Shown: piece by piece, positions 8,287 to 16,448 of the stretch
Numbering within the stretch: the stretch's first letter is position 1
How the letters are laid out: every line of letters starts with the position of its first letter
From: a bacterium
Lineage (GTDB): Bacteria > JAMCPX01
DNA length: 25,562 nucleotides
Direction of reading: 5' to 3'
NCBI GenBank assembly: GCA_021787655.1
Contig: JAJYLM010000009.1
Span: forward strand, 1-25,562
The notes under the pieces: model-generated
What the model saw: only the letters and a program-made list of their open reading frames with translations
The model's database searches: none
What the model was told of the DNA's origin: nothing
Program-made: the position numbers and the translations under genes

Positions 8287-8296
8287 GTCAATTGAC
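8287..8296. other. Perfect 10-bp palindrome in the gspG-gspH spacer
   Basis: GTCAATTGAC is perfectly self-complementary. The same 119-base spacer holds a CGGCA/TGCCG 5-bp hairpin (8296-8300 with 8310-8314) and the near-palindrome GTGCCCGGGACAC. Together they could be RNA structure or an operator; no function can be assigned from sequence. Confidence 0.35.
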
Positions 8297-8371
8297 GGCA
8301 TCTGCTCTCTGCCGCATGATTGCAGCTGCCCCGACTGTCTGCCGGCATGCGTAATCTATTCGTACAAACCT

Positions 8372-8815
8372 CTATTGGCATTCACCTGTATCGAGACTGG
8401 TTATGTCTTTATCTTTCCCTTCACCCCCGGGCTTTCCGTCGGCACCGTAGGAGATGATCTCATAGTCCGATCCGTTCGGAGCGGGACTGATGAAAACATA
8501 GTCATTCCCCCAGGGATCTTTGGGGATGTGCCCCCCTTCTATGTACCCGCCCTCTTTCCAGCAGCACGGTATTTTACCGGCCGTCGGTTGCTGGACAAGT
8601 GACTTCAGGCCCTGCTCTGTCGTCGGGTACACGTGGTTGTCGAGATAATAGAGTTTCAGTGCGGTCTCGAGCGATTTGATGTCTGCACATGCCTTGACCC
8701 TGTTGGCCTCTTCCTTCCTCGGTATGACATTCACGGCAACCAGGGTCGCCAGCAGGCCGATGATGAGCACCACGACCATGATCTCGATGAGCGTAAATCC
8801 TTTATCTCTTTGCAT
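8372..8815 (-). CDS. gspG: T2SS major pseudopilin GspG
   Basis: 147 aa, standard GspG size. A very short leader, MQRDKG, is followed by FTLIEIMVVVLIIGLLATLVA. The major-pseudopilin motifs LYYLDNHVYPTTEQGLKSL, PKDPWGNDYVF (calcium-site loop) and ISYGADGKPGGEGKDKDI are all present. It forms the shaft of the periplasmic pseudopilus. The segment before PKDPWG normally reads like NWKGPYL, but here it is IPCCWKEGGYI, with adjacent Cys84 and Cys85; Cys43 and Cys146 add to an unusually Cys-rich protein. A strong AGGAGG lies 7 bases before ATG 8815. It follows gspF by 10 bases. Confidence 0.97.
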   Translation of the reverse strand: MQRDKGFTLIEIMVVVLIIGLLATLVAVNVIPRKEEANRVKACADIKSLETALKLYYLDNHVYPTTEQGLKSLVQQPTAGKIPCCWKEGGYIEGGHIPKDPWGNDYVFISPAPNGSDYEIISYGADGKPGGEGKDKDITSLDTGECQ

Positions 8816-8825
8816 TGTGTACCTC

Positions 8826-10049
8826 CTAATGTACCATTTGATTCATCTGGAAGATCGGTAAAAGCACGGAGAGGATGATGAACAACACAATCCCCGCCAT
8901 GATCAGGATAATGACGGGTTCCAGCAGGGCAGTGAGCGCGCTGATGGCCGTCGTCACGTTGTCCTCGTACGTTACCGCGATCTTTTCAAGCATATTTTCG
9001 AGCTCTCCGCTCTGTTCCCCGACCGCTATCATTCTCGTCACCATGGGCGGGAACACTCCGCTCGTCCGCAGGGGCGCAGCAATCGATGACCCCTCGATGA
9101 TGGATATCTTCGCCTTTTCGATCGCCTGACCGATGATCGTGTTGTTCACGATGGTTTTCACGATGTCCATGGCCTTCACCACCGGGACGCCGCTCTTGAG
9201 GAGCGTTGCAAGCGTACGCGCAAACCGTGCGATGATCACGAGTTTTATCAGCCGGCCAAAGACCGGAATTCTGAGCAAAAAGCCCTCATACCGGACGCGT
9301 CCTTTGGCGGTTTTTATATACCATCTGAGAGCGTACACGAAGCCGATCGTTGCGAGAATGAACAGGTACCAGTAGTTGCTCATCATGGTGCTCGTGAAGA
9401 TCAGCACCCTCGTGAAGACCGGCAGTGTCTGATTGACGTCCTTGAACAGCTGCGTCACCTTGGGAATGACGAAGGTCATCAGTGCTATGACGACGAACAG
9501 GGCAAGCAGCGTCATGATGGCCGGATAAATGAGCGTGGCGATGACCCGGTACTTGAGCTTGACCTGGTTCTCGATATAGTCCGCAAGCCTCTGGAGCACC
9601 ACGTCGAGGGCGCCGCTCGATTCACCGGCAGCAACCATGTTCACGTAGAATTCCGGAAACACCTTGGGAGCGGTCTTCAGCGCATCGGCAAAAGAACTTC
9701 CCTCGTTGATCTTGGTCTTGATGGTGCTGATGATCCGTTTCAATTTTATCTTGTCGATCTGCTCGACAATGGCGTCGAGAGACTCGACGAGGGTGAGCCC
9801 GGCACCGATGAGGCTGGACAGCTGCCGCGTGACGATGGCAACGTCCTGCTGCTTGACGCTCGACAGCAGGTCGGACACGCTCGCCTTTGCCAGTGTTTCG
9901 GACGACTCTTCCGCTTCCTGCCTGAAGTCCGTTGCGTAGATACCGCTGTCCTTGAGTTTGAGGCGGGCTGCATGCTGGTTGTCGGCCTCAATCACACCCC
10001 GCGTGGATTTGCCCTGGACCGTAAACCCTTTGTACTCAAATATCGGCAT
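8826..10049 (-). CDS. gspF: T2SS inner-membrane platform protein GspF
   Basis: 407 aa, the usual length. It begins MPIFEYKGFTVQGKSTRGVI, the classic GspF/PilC opening. Two repeated cytoplasmic T2SSF domains follow: residues about 65-190 (LIGAGLTLVESL, AAGESSGALDVVL) and about 270-395 (LLKSGVPVVKAM, AVGEQSGELENML). TM segments lie near 168-200, 218-240 and 375-400. GspF sits at the centre of the inner-membrane platform and couples GspE ATPase rotation to pseudopilus assembly. It starts 8 bases after gspE and ends 10 bases before gspG. The ribosome-binding site is weak (CCGGA), so coupling to gspE translation is likely. Confidence 0.97.
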   Translation of the reverse strand: MPIFEYKGFTVQGKSTRGVIEADNQHAARLKLKDSGIYATDFRQEAEESSETLAKASVSDLLSSVKQQDVAIVTRQLSSLIGAGLTLVESLDAIVEQIDKIKLKRIISTIKTKINEGSSFADALKTAPKVFPEFYVNMVAAGESSGALDVVLQRLADYIENQVKLKYRVIATLIYPAIMTLLALFVVIALMTFVIPKVTQLFKDVNQTLPVFTRVLIFTSTMMSNYWYLFILATIGFVYALRWYIKTAKGRVRYEGFLLRIPVFGRLIKLVIIARFARTLATLLKSGVPVVKAMDIVKTIVNNTIIGQAIEKAKISIIEGSSIAAPLRTSGVFPPMVTRMIAVGEQSGELENMLEKIAVTYEDNVTTAISALTALLEPVIILIMAGIVLFIILSVLLPIFQMNQMVH

Positions 10050-10057
10050 AGTCCGGC

Positions 10058-11770
10058 TTACACCACTTCGGTTACTTCATCCTGCGTAACCCGTAAAATT
10101 TCCTTGATTGTCGTCACGCCGTTGATCACTTTTTTGATACCGTCCTCTTTGAGGGTAGTCATGCCCTTCTTGATTGCCGCGTGCTTGATCATGGACGAAT
10201 CGACCGACCGGGTAATCATGGAACGGATTTCGTCATCGATAATCAGTATCTCGTAAATACCCGATCTGCCCTTATAGCCCGTGTTGACACAGTTGACACA
10301 ACCGTTGCCCTTGTAGAGCATATCGTCCTTCAGGAGATCCCGTGAAATCCCTATCTCCATGAGTTCTTCGTCGTCCGGATGGTACGCAGTCCTGCACACG
10401 GGGCAGATTGTCCTGACGAGCCGCTGCGCGATGAGCGCCACCACCGATGATGAAACGAGGAAGGGTTCGATCCCCATGTCCACGAGCCTTGTTATACCGC
10501 CGGCAGAATCGTTCGTGTGCAGCGTGGAAAACACGAGGTGGCCGGTCAATGATGCCTGCACAGCTATCTCCGCCGTTTCTTTGTCCCTGATTTCACCGAC
10601 GAGCACGATGTCCGGGTCCTGCCTCAATATGGACCGCAGTCCGTTGGCAAAGGTCAGTTCGATCTTGGAGTTCACCTGGATCTGGCCGATACCCTTGATC
10701 TGATATTCGACCGGGTCTTCGATGGTCAGTATGTTCACCTCGGGTGAGTTCAGCACCGAGAGCACCGAATACAGCGTCGTCGTCTTGCCGCTGCCGGTCG
10801 GACCGGTCACCAGGATAATACCGTTGCTCCTCTTGATGAGCTGGTGGACCAGTTTGAGCTTCTCGTCAACCAGGCCGATATTGTCCAGGCCGATGAGGAC
10901 GCTCGATCGGTCGAGGAGCCTCATGACGACCCGTTCCCCGAACGACGTCGGAATGATGGACGTCCTTATGTCGACATCCTTTCCTGCTATTTTTATCCTG
11001 ATTCTTCCGTCCTGCGGGAGCCGCTTCTCAGCGATGTTCATGCCCGCCATGACTTTGACCCTCGAGATGATGCTCGATTGAAACCGCTTCGGCGGCTTGA
11101 TAATCTCGTAGAGAATCCCGTCGATGCGGTAGCGCACCGACAGTTCCTTCTCAAAGGGTTCTATGTGAATATCGCTCGCGCGCTTTTTCACCGCCTCGAA
11201 CAGCAGGGAATTGATCAGCCGTATGATGGGGGCTTCGTCGGTTGCATCGAGCAGGTCCTGCGGCTCGTTGAGTTCCTGTGCAACATGATCGAGATTCGTA
11301 TCCTCAAGTTCGTCAACCATATCCTCGGTGCTGACATCGATCCGGTCGTAATAGATATTCACTGCATTCACAATATCCCGCTGTGTCACCAGAACCGGGA
11401 TCACCGGCATTCCGAGGAACCGCTCGGCATCGTTGAGCGCTTCGATATCGGTCGGATCCATGATGCCGAGCCGCACCATGCCCCCGGCCTGATCGAGCGG
11501 GATGATACCGAACCGACGGGAAAAGGTTTTTGGAAATTTCTGGATCAATTCCATATCCAGCTTCATGCCCGTGAGGTTGGTAATGTATTCCAGGTCGAAC
11601 TGTTCTGCCAGTGCCTTGACAAGGTCAAGCTCTGTAATGACCTTGAATTTCGTCAGGAGCAATTCTCCCAGCCTGCCGCCCTTCTCCTTCTGATAGGCAA
11701 GGGCTTCTTCAAGCTGTTCAGGGGTGATGACACTGAGGAGCAATTCTCCCAGTAAGGCTTTTTTGCTCAT
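10058..11770 (-). CDS. gspE: T2SS assembly ATPase GspE
   Basis: 570 aa cytoplasmic hexameric ATPase. An N-terminal MshEN-type domain (residues about 1-150, LGELLLTKFKVITELDLVKAL) precedes the ATPase core. Walker A is GPTGSGKT at 323-330, the Asp box EDPVE at 351-355, and Walker B with its Glu is DPDIVLVGEIRD at 385-396; LHTNDSAGG follows. The tetracysteine zinc motif typical of GspE is intact: Cys456-x2-Cys459 and Cys491-x2-Cys494. GspE normally docks on GspL, which is not encoded here. ATG 11770 overlaps the gspD stop by 4 bases (ATGA). Confidence 0.97.
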   Translation of the reverse strand: MSKKALLGELLLSVITPEQLEEALAYQKEKGGRLGELLLTKFKVITELDLVKALAEQFDLEYITNLTGMKLDMELIQKFPKTFSRRFGIIPLDQAGGMVRLGIMDPTDIEALNDAERFLGMPVIPVLVTQRDIVNAVNIYYDRIDVSTEDMVDELEDTNLDHVAQELNEPQDLLDATDEAPIIRLINSLLFEAVKKRASDIHIEPFEKELSVRYRIDGILYEIIKPPKRFQSSIISRVKVMAGMNIAEKRLPQDGRIRIKIAGKDVDIRTSIIPTSFGERVVMRLLDRSSVLIGLDNIGLVDEKLKLVHQLIKRSNGIILVTGPTGSGKTTTLYSVLSVLNSPEVNILTIEDPVEYQIKGIGQIQVNSKIELTFANGLRSILRQDPDIVLVGEIRDKETAEIAVQASLTGHLVFSTLHTNDSAGGITRLVDMGIEPFLVSSSVVALIAQRLVRTICPVCRTAYHPDDEELMEIGISRDLLKDDMLYKGNGCVNCVNTGYKGRSGIYEILIIDDEIRSMITRSVDSSMIKHAAIKKGMTTLKEDGIKKVINGVTTIKEILRVTQDEVTEVV

Positions 11771-14169
11771 GGTTGCCCGGTTGTTTCCGTCGGTTTGACA
11801 GCCTCCGCGGTAAAACTGGTGCCGGTCATCGGTACGGCAACCATCGGCGGGGCTGGCGACAGGTCTTCATGCGTACCGGACGTCCCGGTCACACTGCCTG
11901 CCGCAGTTCCGGTCATGGCTGCACCCGGTGCCGTCGCCTGTCCGGCCGGCACAGTCACTGCCGTGCCTGCCGTTACCGGGATCGCTGCCGTGCCCGTCAC
12001 CGGAGTCAGGGTACTCGAGGTCACTGCCGTCCCCGTCACAACCGTTCCCTGACCGACCGGGAATTCTCCCTCGGGCGTAATATAGGTTTCACCGGTAAAC
12101 ATGAGCGGAGCGGGCTGCTGTGTCTGCTCCTGCACTGCTTTATCCATTTCATGGAACGTAGCAGTGAACGGGCTGTTCTTGATCTGATAGCCAAAGGTCT
12201 GTTTCTCAAACTTCCGTGCCTGCTCTTCTTTCATCTCGTTGATCTGTGCTATATCGGTCTGGCTTTTCACGATGTACGGTGTCAGGAAGATCATCAGATC
12301 AGTTTTGTCCTTCGTTTTGTTCGAATACCTGAACAGCCATCCGATGAGGGGCAGATCGCCGAGAAACGGTATCTTGCTTTCGCTCACGCTCGAGTTGTTC
12401 TGGATCAATCCGCCGATAACGATGGTACTCCTGTTTTTGACCGTAACGACCGTTTCCGCAGACCTCTTGGAGGTGGTTATACCGACGTCATTGGCGTTCA
12501 GCCCCTGGGGGGAAGGAATGATGGCGGTGAGCTGAAAATCGAGCTTCATCCGCACGTAGTCCCCGGCATTGATCTGCGGGGTAATCTTGAGCTTCAGACC
12601 GACATCCTGCCGCTGAACGAATGTCTGGGTATACCCGCTGATCTGGCCGATTGCCTGGCCCGTGGGTATCGGTACGTTTTCACCGACCATGATCTCTGCC
12701 GGCTCATTGTCCGTTGCCAGAATATTCGGCGTCGAAAGCACGTTCGCCTGACTGTTTGTTTCGAGTGCATTGATGAATGAAATAATGTTGGGGTAGGTAA
12801 CACCGTTCAGCGTGATAGTGCCGTTGACAACCCCCATGGACAGACCCGACTGGCTGAACGGCCCGAGAGGACTCGTGGTCGTCGGCACTATCTGGCTCCC
12901 TGCACCCATGTTGCTGACCACCCCGGCATTGACCCCGCTCCCGTACAGGTTGGGGATTGCGTTCAGATCGACGCCGAGTGTTTTTGTCCCGCTGAGCGAC
13001 AGCTCCGCGATAACGGCCTGAACGTAGACCTGCCGTCTCCGTATATCGAGCTGCTCGATGACGCCCTTGATGATCTGATAATCCTGCGGCGTTGCTATGA
13101 TGATGAGCGAGTTCGTCGCGGGGTCCGCCGATATCTTGACGCCGCCTGCAAGCTGTGCGACCGCCGCATGCTGCGCTGCCTGGCCCGGGGCCGTCGGAGC
13201 AGCACTGCCCGCAAGGTTGGCAAGGGTCGTCGCAAGCTTTTCGGCGTTGGCATTCTTCAGATAATACACGTGGATCTGTCCTTCACCGACGACCGGCACG
13301 TCGAGCTTTCCGATGAGCGTCTCGATGGCGGCTATCTCGTCCCCGCTTGCAACGAGTATCAGCGAGTTTGTCCTGTCGTCCGACAGGACCTTGATCGGCT
13401 GTTGCGTCTGGGCAGCCTGGTTCGGCCTCATGAACCCGAACGTCGGCTTCGACTGACCTGAATAGAGGTTGTTGATGATCGTCGCGACACTCTGGGCAGT
13501 CGCGTATTTGAGCCGGATGACCTGGATCGTCTGACGGTTGATATCGGTATCCAGTTCCCGGATGATCTTCAGGAGCCGGTCGATGTTGGACGCAGATTCC
13601 GTCACGATCAGGGTGTTCGTCGCATCGTAGGGCTGGATGTTGCCGAAGGACGACAAAAACGGCCTGAGGACATTTGCCATATCGTTCGCGGTTATGTAGT
13701 GGAGCGGTATGACCTGGGTGATGTACACATCGCTGGTCTGTTCGGCGTTCCTCCCGAGATACGTGCTGATATCGGCTCCCTTGGCGTCCCGCAGTGAAAT
13801 GATCTTGATGACATTGCCCGTGCCGACCGTGGTCAGCTGGTTTACCTGGAGCACGGATTCGAATATTCTCCACGCTTCATCGATGGTGACCGGCGTCGGA
13901 GAAACAATCGTGACCTTTCCGGAAATATTCTGTCCCAGAATAAAGTCCTTCCCCGTGATCTTGCTGATCACCTTGATGAAATCCTTGATGTCCACATCGT
14001 TAAAATCCATCGTTACCCGGGGGGCACCACCGGAAGGCTTCTTTCGTTCAGGCGGACGATGAACGGTAACCGAAGTAATGGTAAGCCCCTTTTCTTCTGC
14101 CCTGAGCGGCGTGCACACGCCCAGGAGCAGGACCGCACATACCATAACTATAATTTCCTTTTTATTCAT
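11767..14169 (-). CDS. gspD: T2SS outer-membrane secretin GspD
   Basis: 800 aa, somewhat longer than typical. Signal peptide MNKKEIIVMVCAVLLLGVCTP ends near LRAEE. The N0 domain (VTMDFNDVDIKDFIKVISK) and N1-N3 repeats (TNTLIVTES, DRTNSLILVAS, ATNSLIIIATP) lead into the secretin domain with VGENVPIPTG and PFLGDLPLIGWLFRY. It forms the outer-membrane exit channel. Residues about 705-800 are an atypical low-complexity tail of Val/Thr/Gly/Ala/Pro. No lipobox is seen and no pilotin gene is nearby. The ATG has AAGGTGA upstream and the gene starts 10 bases after gspC. Confidence 0.97.
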   Translation of the reverse strand: MNKKEIIVMVCAVLLLGVCTPLRAEEKGLTITSVTVHRPPERKKPSGGAPRVTMDFNDVDIKDFIKVISKITGKDFILGQNISGKVTIVSPTPVTIDEAWRIFESVLQVNQLTTVGTGNVIKIISLRDAKGADISTYLGRNAEQTSDVYITQVIPLHYITANDMANVLRPFLSSFGNIQPYDATNTLIVTESASNIDRLLKIIRELDTDINRQTIQVIRLKYATAQSVATIINNLYSGQSKPTFGFMRPNQAAQTQQPIKVLSDDRTNSLILVASGDEIAAIETLIGKLDVPVVGEGQIHVYYLKNANAEKLATTLANLAGSAAPTAPGQAAQHAAVAQLAGGVKISADPATNSLIIIATPQDYQIIKGVIEQLDIRRRQVYVQAVIAELSLSGTKTLGVDLNAIPNLYGSGVNAGVVSNMGAGSQIVPTTTSPLGPFSQSGLSMGVVNGTITLNGVTYPNIISFINALETNSQANVLSTPNILATDNEPAEIMVGENVPIPTGQAIGQISGYTQTFVQRQDVGLKLKITPQINAGDYVRMKLDFQLTAIIPSPQGLNANDVGITTSKRSAETVVTVKNRSTIVIGGLIQNNSSVSESKIPFLGDLPLIGWLFRYSNKTKDKTDLMIFLTPYIVKSQTDIAQINEMKEEQARKFEKQTFGYQIKNSPFTATFHEMDKAVQEQTQQPAPLMFTGETYITPEGEFPVGQGTVVTGTAVTSSTLTPVTGTAAIPVTAGTAVTVPAGQATAPGAAMTGTAAGSVTGTSGTHEDLSPAPPMVAVPMTGTSFTAEAVKPTETTGQP
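11770..12057 (-). repeat. Low-complexity VTGTA-type coding repeat at the gspD 3' end
   Basis: The last ~96 codons of gspD encode degenerate iterations of VTGTA, PVTGTAAIPV, MTGTAAG and MTGTS, ending KPTETTGQP. On the plus strand this reads as repeats rich in GTCAC/CCGG triplets. It follows the conserved secretin core and looks like repeat expansion. Confidence 0.75.
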
Positions 14170-14179
14170 TTCTTCACCT

Positions 14180-15046
14180 TTACTGTACTGTATAATTGAG
14201 CGTCATTGATTGCCCGTTCCGGTCAATATTGACCGTAAAACGCCGCTCGTTCTGAAGCTGCTGGAAAAGCTGCAGAGCACTTTCGGGCGTCGTTACCTGG
14301 ATACCGTTCACGCTGTGGATCACATCCCCGTCCAGCAGACCGATGTTCGCGTAGATACTGCCCGGCGTAATGGCGAATATACGGTATCCGTTAATCTTAT
14401 TGCCTGCTATATTCGGAACAACACGCGCCTGGGTGAGAAGTTCGCCCATGTTCTGTGTTGCAGACTTAAACTGGCTTTCAGGTATGACGTAATTCCCCTG
14501 CCCGACCCTCTGAATGTTGTTCGCGGGCATGGGCGGCAGTCCCGGCATACCCTGGTTTCCTTCCTCATACATACTGAGCTCTTCTTTAGCACCATTGCGC
14601 AATAAGATCACTTTTTTTCTCTCGATGGCAAGAACAATGGCACCGCCGAGGCTGTCTTTCACCCGGTACACGTTGATATCGTTGCTCAGCTGAATGACTG
14701 CATAGGCATATTCCGATGACCCGGCGACCGTGCCCAGCAGCTTTGCATCCAGATTGCTTTTATACACAGGCCCGGTGTTCCCCTTCGCAAGTTCGTCAAG
14801 CCCGTTTGCCGATGAATTGAACATATTCCTCGTGGTGATCACCTGATAGGATTGTTCTTCTTTTGAAACCGGAGGCGAAGCCGCCTTCTGCCGGAGACTT
14901 CCGGTGCTGCCGGTGACCGTTGGTACGACGAACAGCCTTCCCCTGATGTACGAAGCCGTGAACGATGCCAGTATAGAGGAAAGAAGAATCAGCATTACCA
15001 GATCGAGCAGCCACGAATATTTTTTAAACAACTCTATAGAGTTCAT
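14180..15046 (-). CDS. gspC: T2SS inner-membrane coupling protein GspC
   Basis: 288 aa from ATG 15046. A short cytoplasmic N-terminus is followed by one TM helix (WLLDLVMLILLSSILASFTA), a linker, the homology region (SNLDAKLLGTVAGSSEYAYAVIQ, RVKDSLGGAIVLAIERKKVIL) and a C-terminal PDZ domain (ITPGSIYANIGLLDGDVIHSVNGI). GspC links the inner platform to the N0 domain of GspD. The frame is open to ATG 15070, but GGGAG 5 bases before ATG 15046 supports the shorter form. Even so the start overlaps the last 23 bases of hflX, which ties T2SS expression to the housekeeping block. Confidence 0.95.
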   Translation of the reverse strand: MNSIELFKKYSWLLDLVMLILLSSILASFTASYIRGRLFVVPTVTGSTGSLRQKAASPPVSKEEQSYQVITTRNMFNSSANGLDELAKGNTGPVYKSNLDAKLLGTVAGSSEYAYAVIQLSNDINVYRVKDSLGGAIVLAIERKKVILLRNGAKEELSMYEEGNQGMPGLPPMPANNIQRVGQGNYVIPESQFKSATQNMGELLTQARVVPNIAGNKINGYRIFAITPGSIYANIGLLDGDVIHSVNGIQVTTPESALQLFQQLQNERRFTVNIDRNGQSMTLNYTVQ

Positions 15047-16163
15047 TGTTCTCCCGTTTATCTGCCGCATGTTTCATCAGCATCAGCTCGGTCTGTAATG
15101 TCTGTTTCAGTTCCTCTATGCCGGTACCATTTTTTGCAGATATCAGTATACTTCTTCCGTAGGTGTTTGTTAAGCCTTTTAATGATACGGGCTTCTCCGC
15201 CCGGTCAACCTTGTTGAAAACATAGATGAGCGGTAGTGCATCCGCTCCTATCTCTTTCAGGACATCCTGGACGACCAGGATGTCGTCCTCATACGCCGGT
15301 TTGGAAACATCGACCACCAGGAGCAGGAGGTCCGATCGTCCCACGTCTTCGAGCGTCGTCCTGAACGCTTTGATAAGCTGGACCGGGAGGTCGTCGATGA
15401 AACCCACGGTGTCCGTCATCAGCGCAGCATGCCCGTCGCCCAGATACAGTCTCCTGGATACCGGATCCAGCGTGGTGAACAGATCGTCGCTCGACCTCAC
15501 GTCCGCATGCGTACAGGCATTCAGGAGCGTGGACTTGCCGGCGCTGGTGTACCCGACGAGCGAGACCAGCGGGATTCCCGTCCGCGACCGCCTGCCGTGC
15601 TGGACCAGCCGCTGTCTGCTGAGCATGTCCATAAGCTGCTTGATCCTGCCCAGGCGTTCCTTTATTTTCCTCTTGTCCATTTCCAGTTTGGTCTCTCCGG
15701 GCCCCCTCGTGCCCACGCCGCCGCCGGTCTGGGACATGACGATTCCCTTGCCGCTCAGGCGCGGGAGCATGTACCGGAGCAGGGCCTCTTCCACCTCCAG
15801 CTTGCCCTCCCGCGAGCTGGCATGCCGCGCAAAGATGTCGATGATGAGCCGGGTCCTGTCGATCAGCCTGCGATCGATCATGGATTCGATGTTCCGCTGC
15901 TGCTGGGGGTTGAGTTCCTTGTTGACGACGATGACATCTGCGCTGCACTTTTCCGCAGCTTCGCCGAGCTTGACAATCTGTCCGCTCCCGAGCAGCGTCG
16001 AGCTGTTCGGCGTCCGGACCTTCTGGACCAGCGTTTCAACGACAGTCCCCCCGTCTGCCTGGATCAGCGATGCAAGTTCCGCCACCTGCCGGGCGGTATC
16101 GTCTGCCTGTCCCTGGTCCATCAGGACGTGGACTGCCAGCACTCTGTCCTGTCTGTTGATCAA
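15024..16163 (-). CDS. hflX: Ribosome-associated GTPase HflX
   Basis: 379 aa from the TTG at 16163. The N-terminal HflX domain has LLGSGQ and LNPQQQRNIE; the family signature GGGVGTRGPGETKLE is at about 147-161. G motifs are GYTSAGKST (G1, about 204-212), DTVGFI (G3), NKVD (G4) and SAKNG (G5). HflX splits stalled or stressed 70S ribosomes. It ends soon after G5, without the C-terminal domain of the 426-residue E. coli protein. The frame is open to GTG 16175, but GGAG lies 6 bases before the TTG and TTGA exactly overlaps the hfq stop, so I prefer TTG. The hfq-hflX order matches E. coli. Confidence 0.95.
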   Translation of the reverse strand: MINRQDRVLAVHVLMDQGQADDTARQVAELASLIQADGGTVVETLVQKVRTPNSSTLLGSGQIVKLGEAAEKCSADVIVVNKELNPQQQRNIESMIDRRLIDRTRLIIDIFARHASSREGKLEVEEALLRYMLPRLSGKGIVMSQTGGGVGTRGPGETKLEMDKRKIKERLGRIKQLMDMLSRQRLVQHGRRSRTGIPLVSLVGYTSAGKSTLLNACTHADVRSSDDLFTTLDPVSRRLYLGDGHAALMTDTVGFIDDLPVQLIKAFRTTLEDVGRSDLLLLVVDVSKPAYEDDILVVQDVLKEIGADALPLIYVFNKVDRAEKPVSLKGLTNTYGRSILISAKNGTGIEELKQTLQTELMLMKHAADKRENNELYRVV

Positions 16164-16438
16164 ACAACGCTCCACTTGAGAAGAATAATGCCGTGTTTGT
16201 AGATGAGCTGGCGCTCGCCGCTCTCGAGAATAATGGAATAGCTGTCGAACCCGGATATAACACCCTGGACGATATTCCCGGAAAGCAATTCGATGGAGAC
16301 CGGCGTCCTGTCCCTCCTGAGCTGATTGAGGAGCTGATCCTGGATATTGATGATCTGGCTCTTGTGCGGATTGTTTTCCGCGGGCGCCTTCGCGCTTTCA
16401 TGTACCCTGTTCTTTTGAAACTCTCCTAATTTGGTCAT
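16160..16438 (-). CDS. hfq: RNA chaperone Hfq, with extended N-terminus
   Basis: 92 aa. The Sm-like core spans about residues 26-90: KSQ, LLNQLRRDRTPVSIELLSG (Sm1 region) and QLIYKHGI (Sm2, YKH at 80-82). Hfq forms a hexamer that pairs small RNAs with mRNAs. Differences from E. coli Hfq are a ~20-residue N-terminal extension, two extra residues between KSQ and the QD pair of the proximal face, Tyr instead of Phe in the FDSYSI segment, and YKHGIILLKW instead of YKHAIST. The end is short, with no long C-terminal tail. GGAGGG sits 4 bases before ATG 16438, supporting the extended start. It is 10 bases downstream of dnaE and overlaps hflX. Confidence 0.93.
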   Translation of the reverse strand: MTKLGEFQKNRVHESAKAPAENNPHKSQIINIQDQLLNQLRRDRTPVSIELLSGNIVQGVISGFDSYSIILESGERQLIYKHGIILLKWSVV

Positions 16439-16448
16439 AAACCCTCCA

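Noticed and set aside
8263..8300. Promoter for gspH starting with TTGACC
   Set aside because: A -35-like TTGACC exists on the minus strand near 8296, but no acceptable -10 occurs 16-18 bases downstream.
8253..8381. Upstream extension of the gspH frame
   Set aside because: It would add 43 noise-like residues before the prepilin leader and overlap the gspG stop.
10844..11755. 303-codon plus-strand frame opposite gspE
   Set aside because: It is antisense to a clear GspE gene and its translation is Asp/His/Arg-rich without motifs, typical of a shadow frame.
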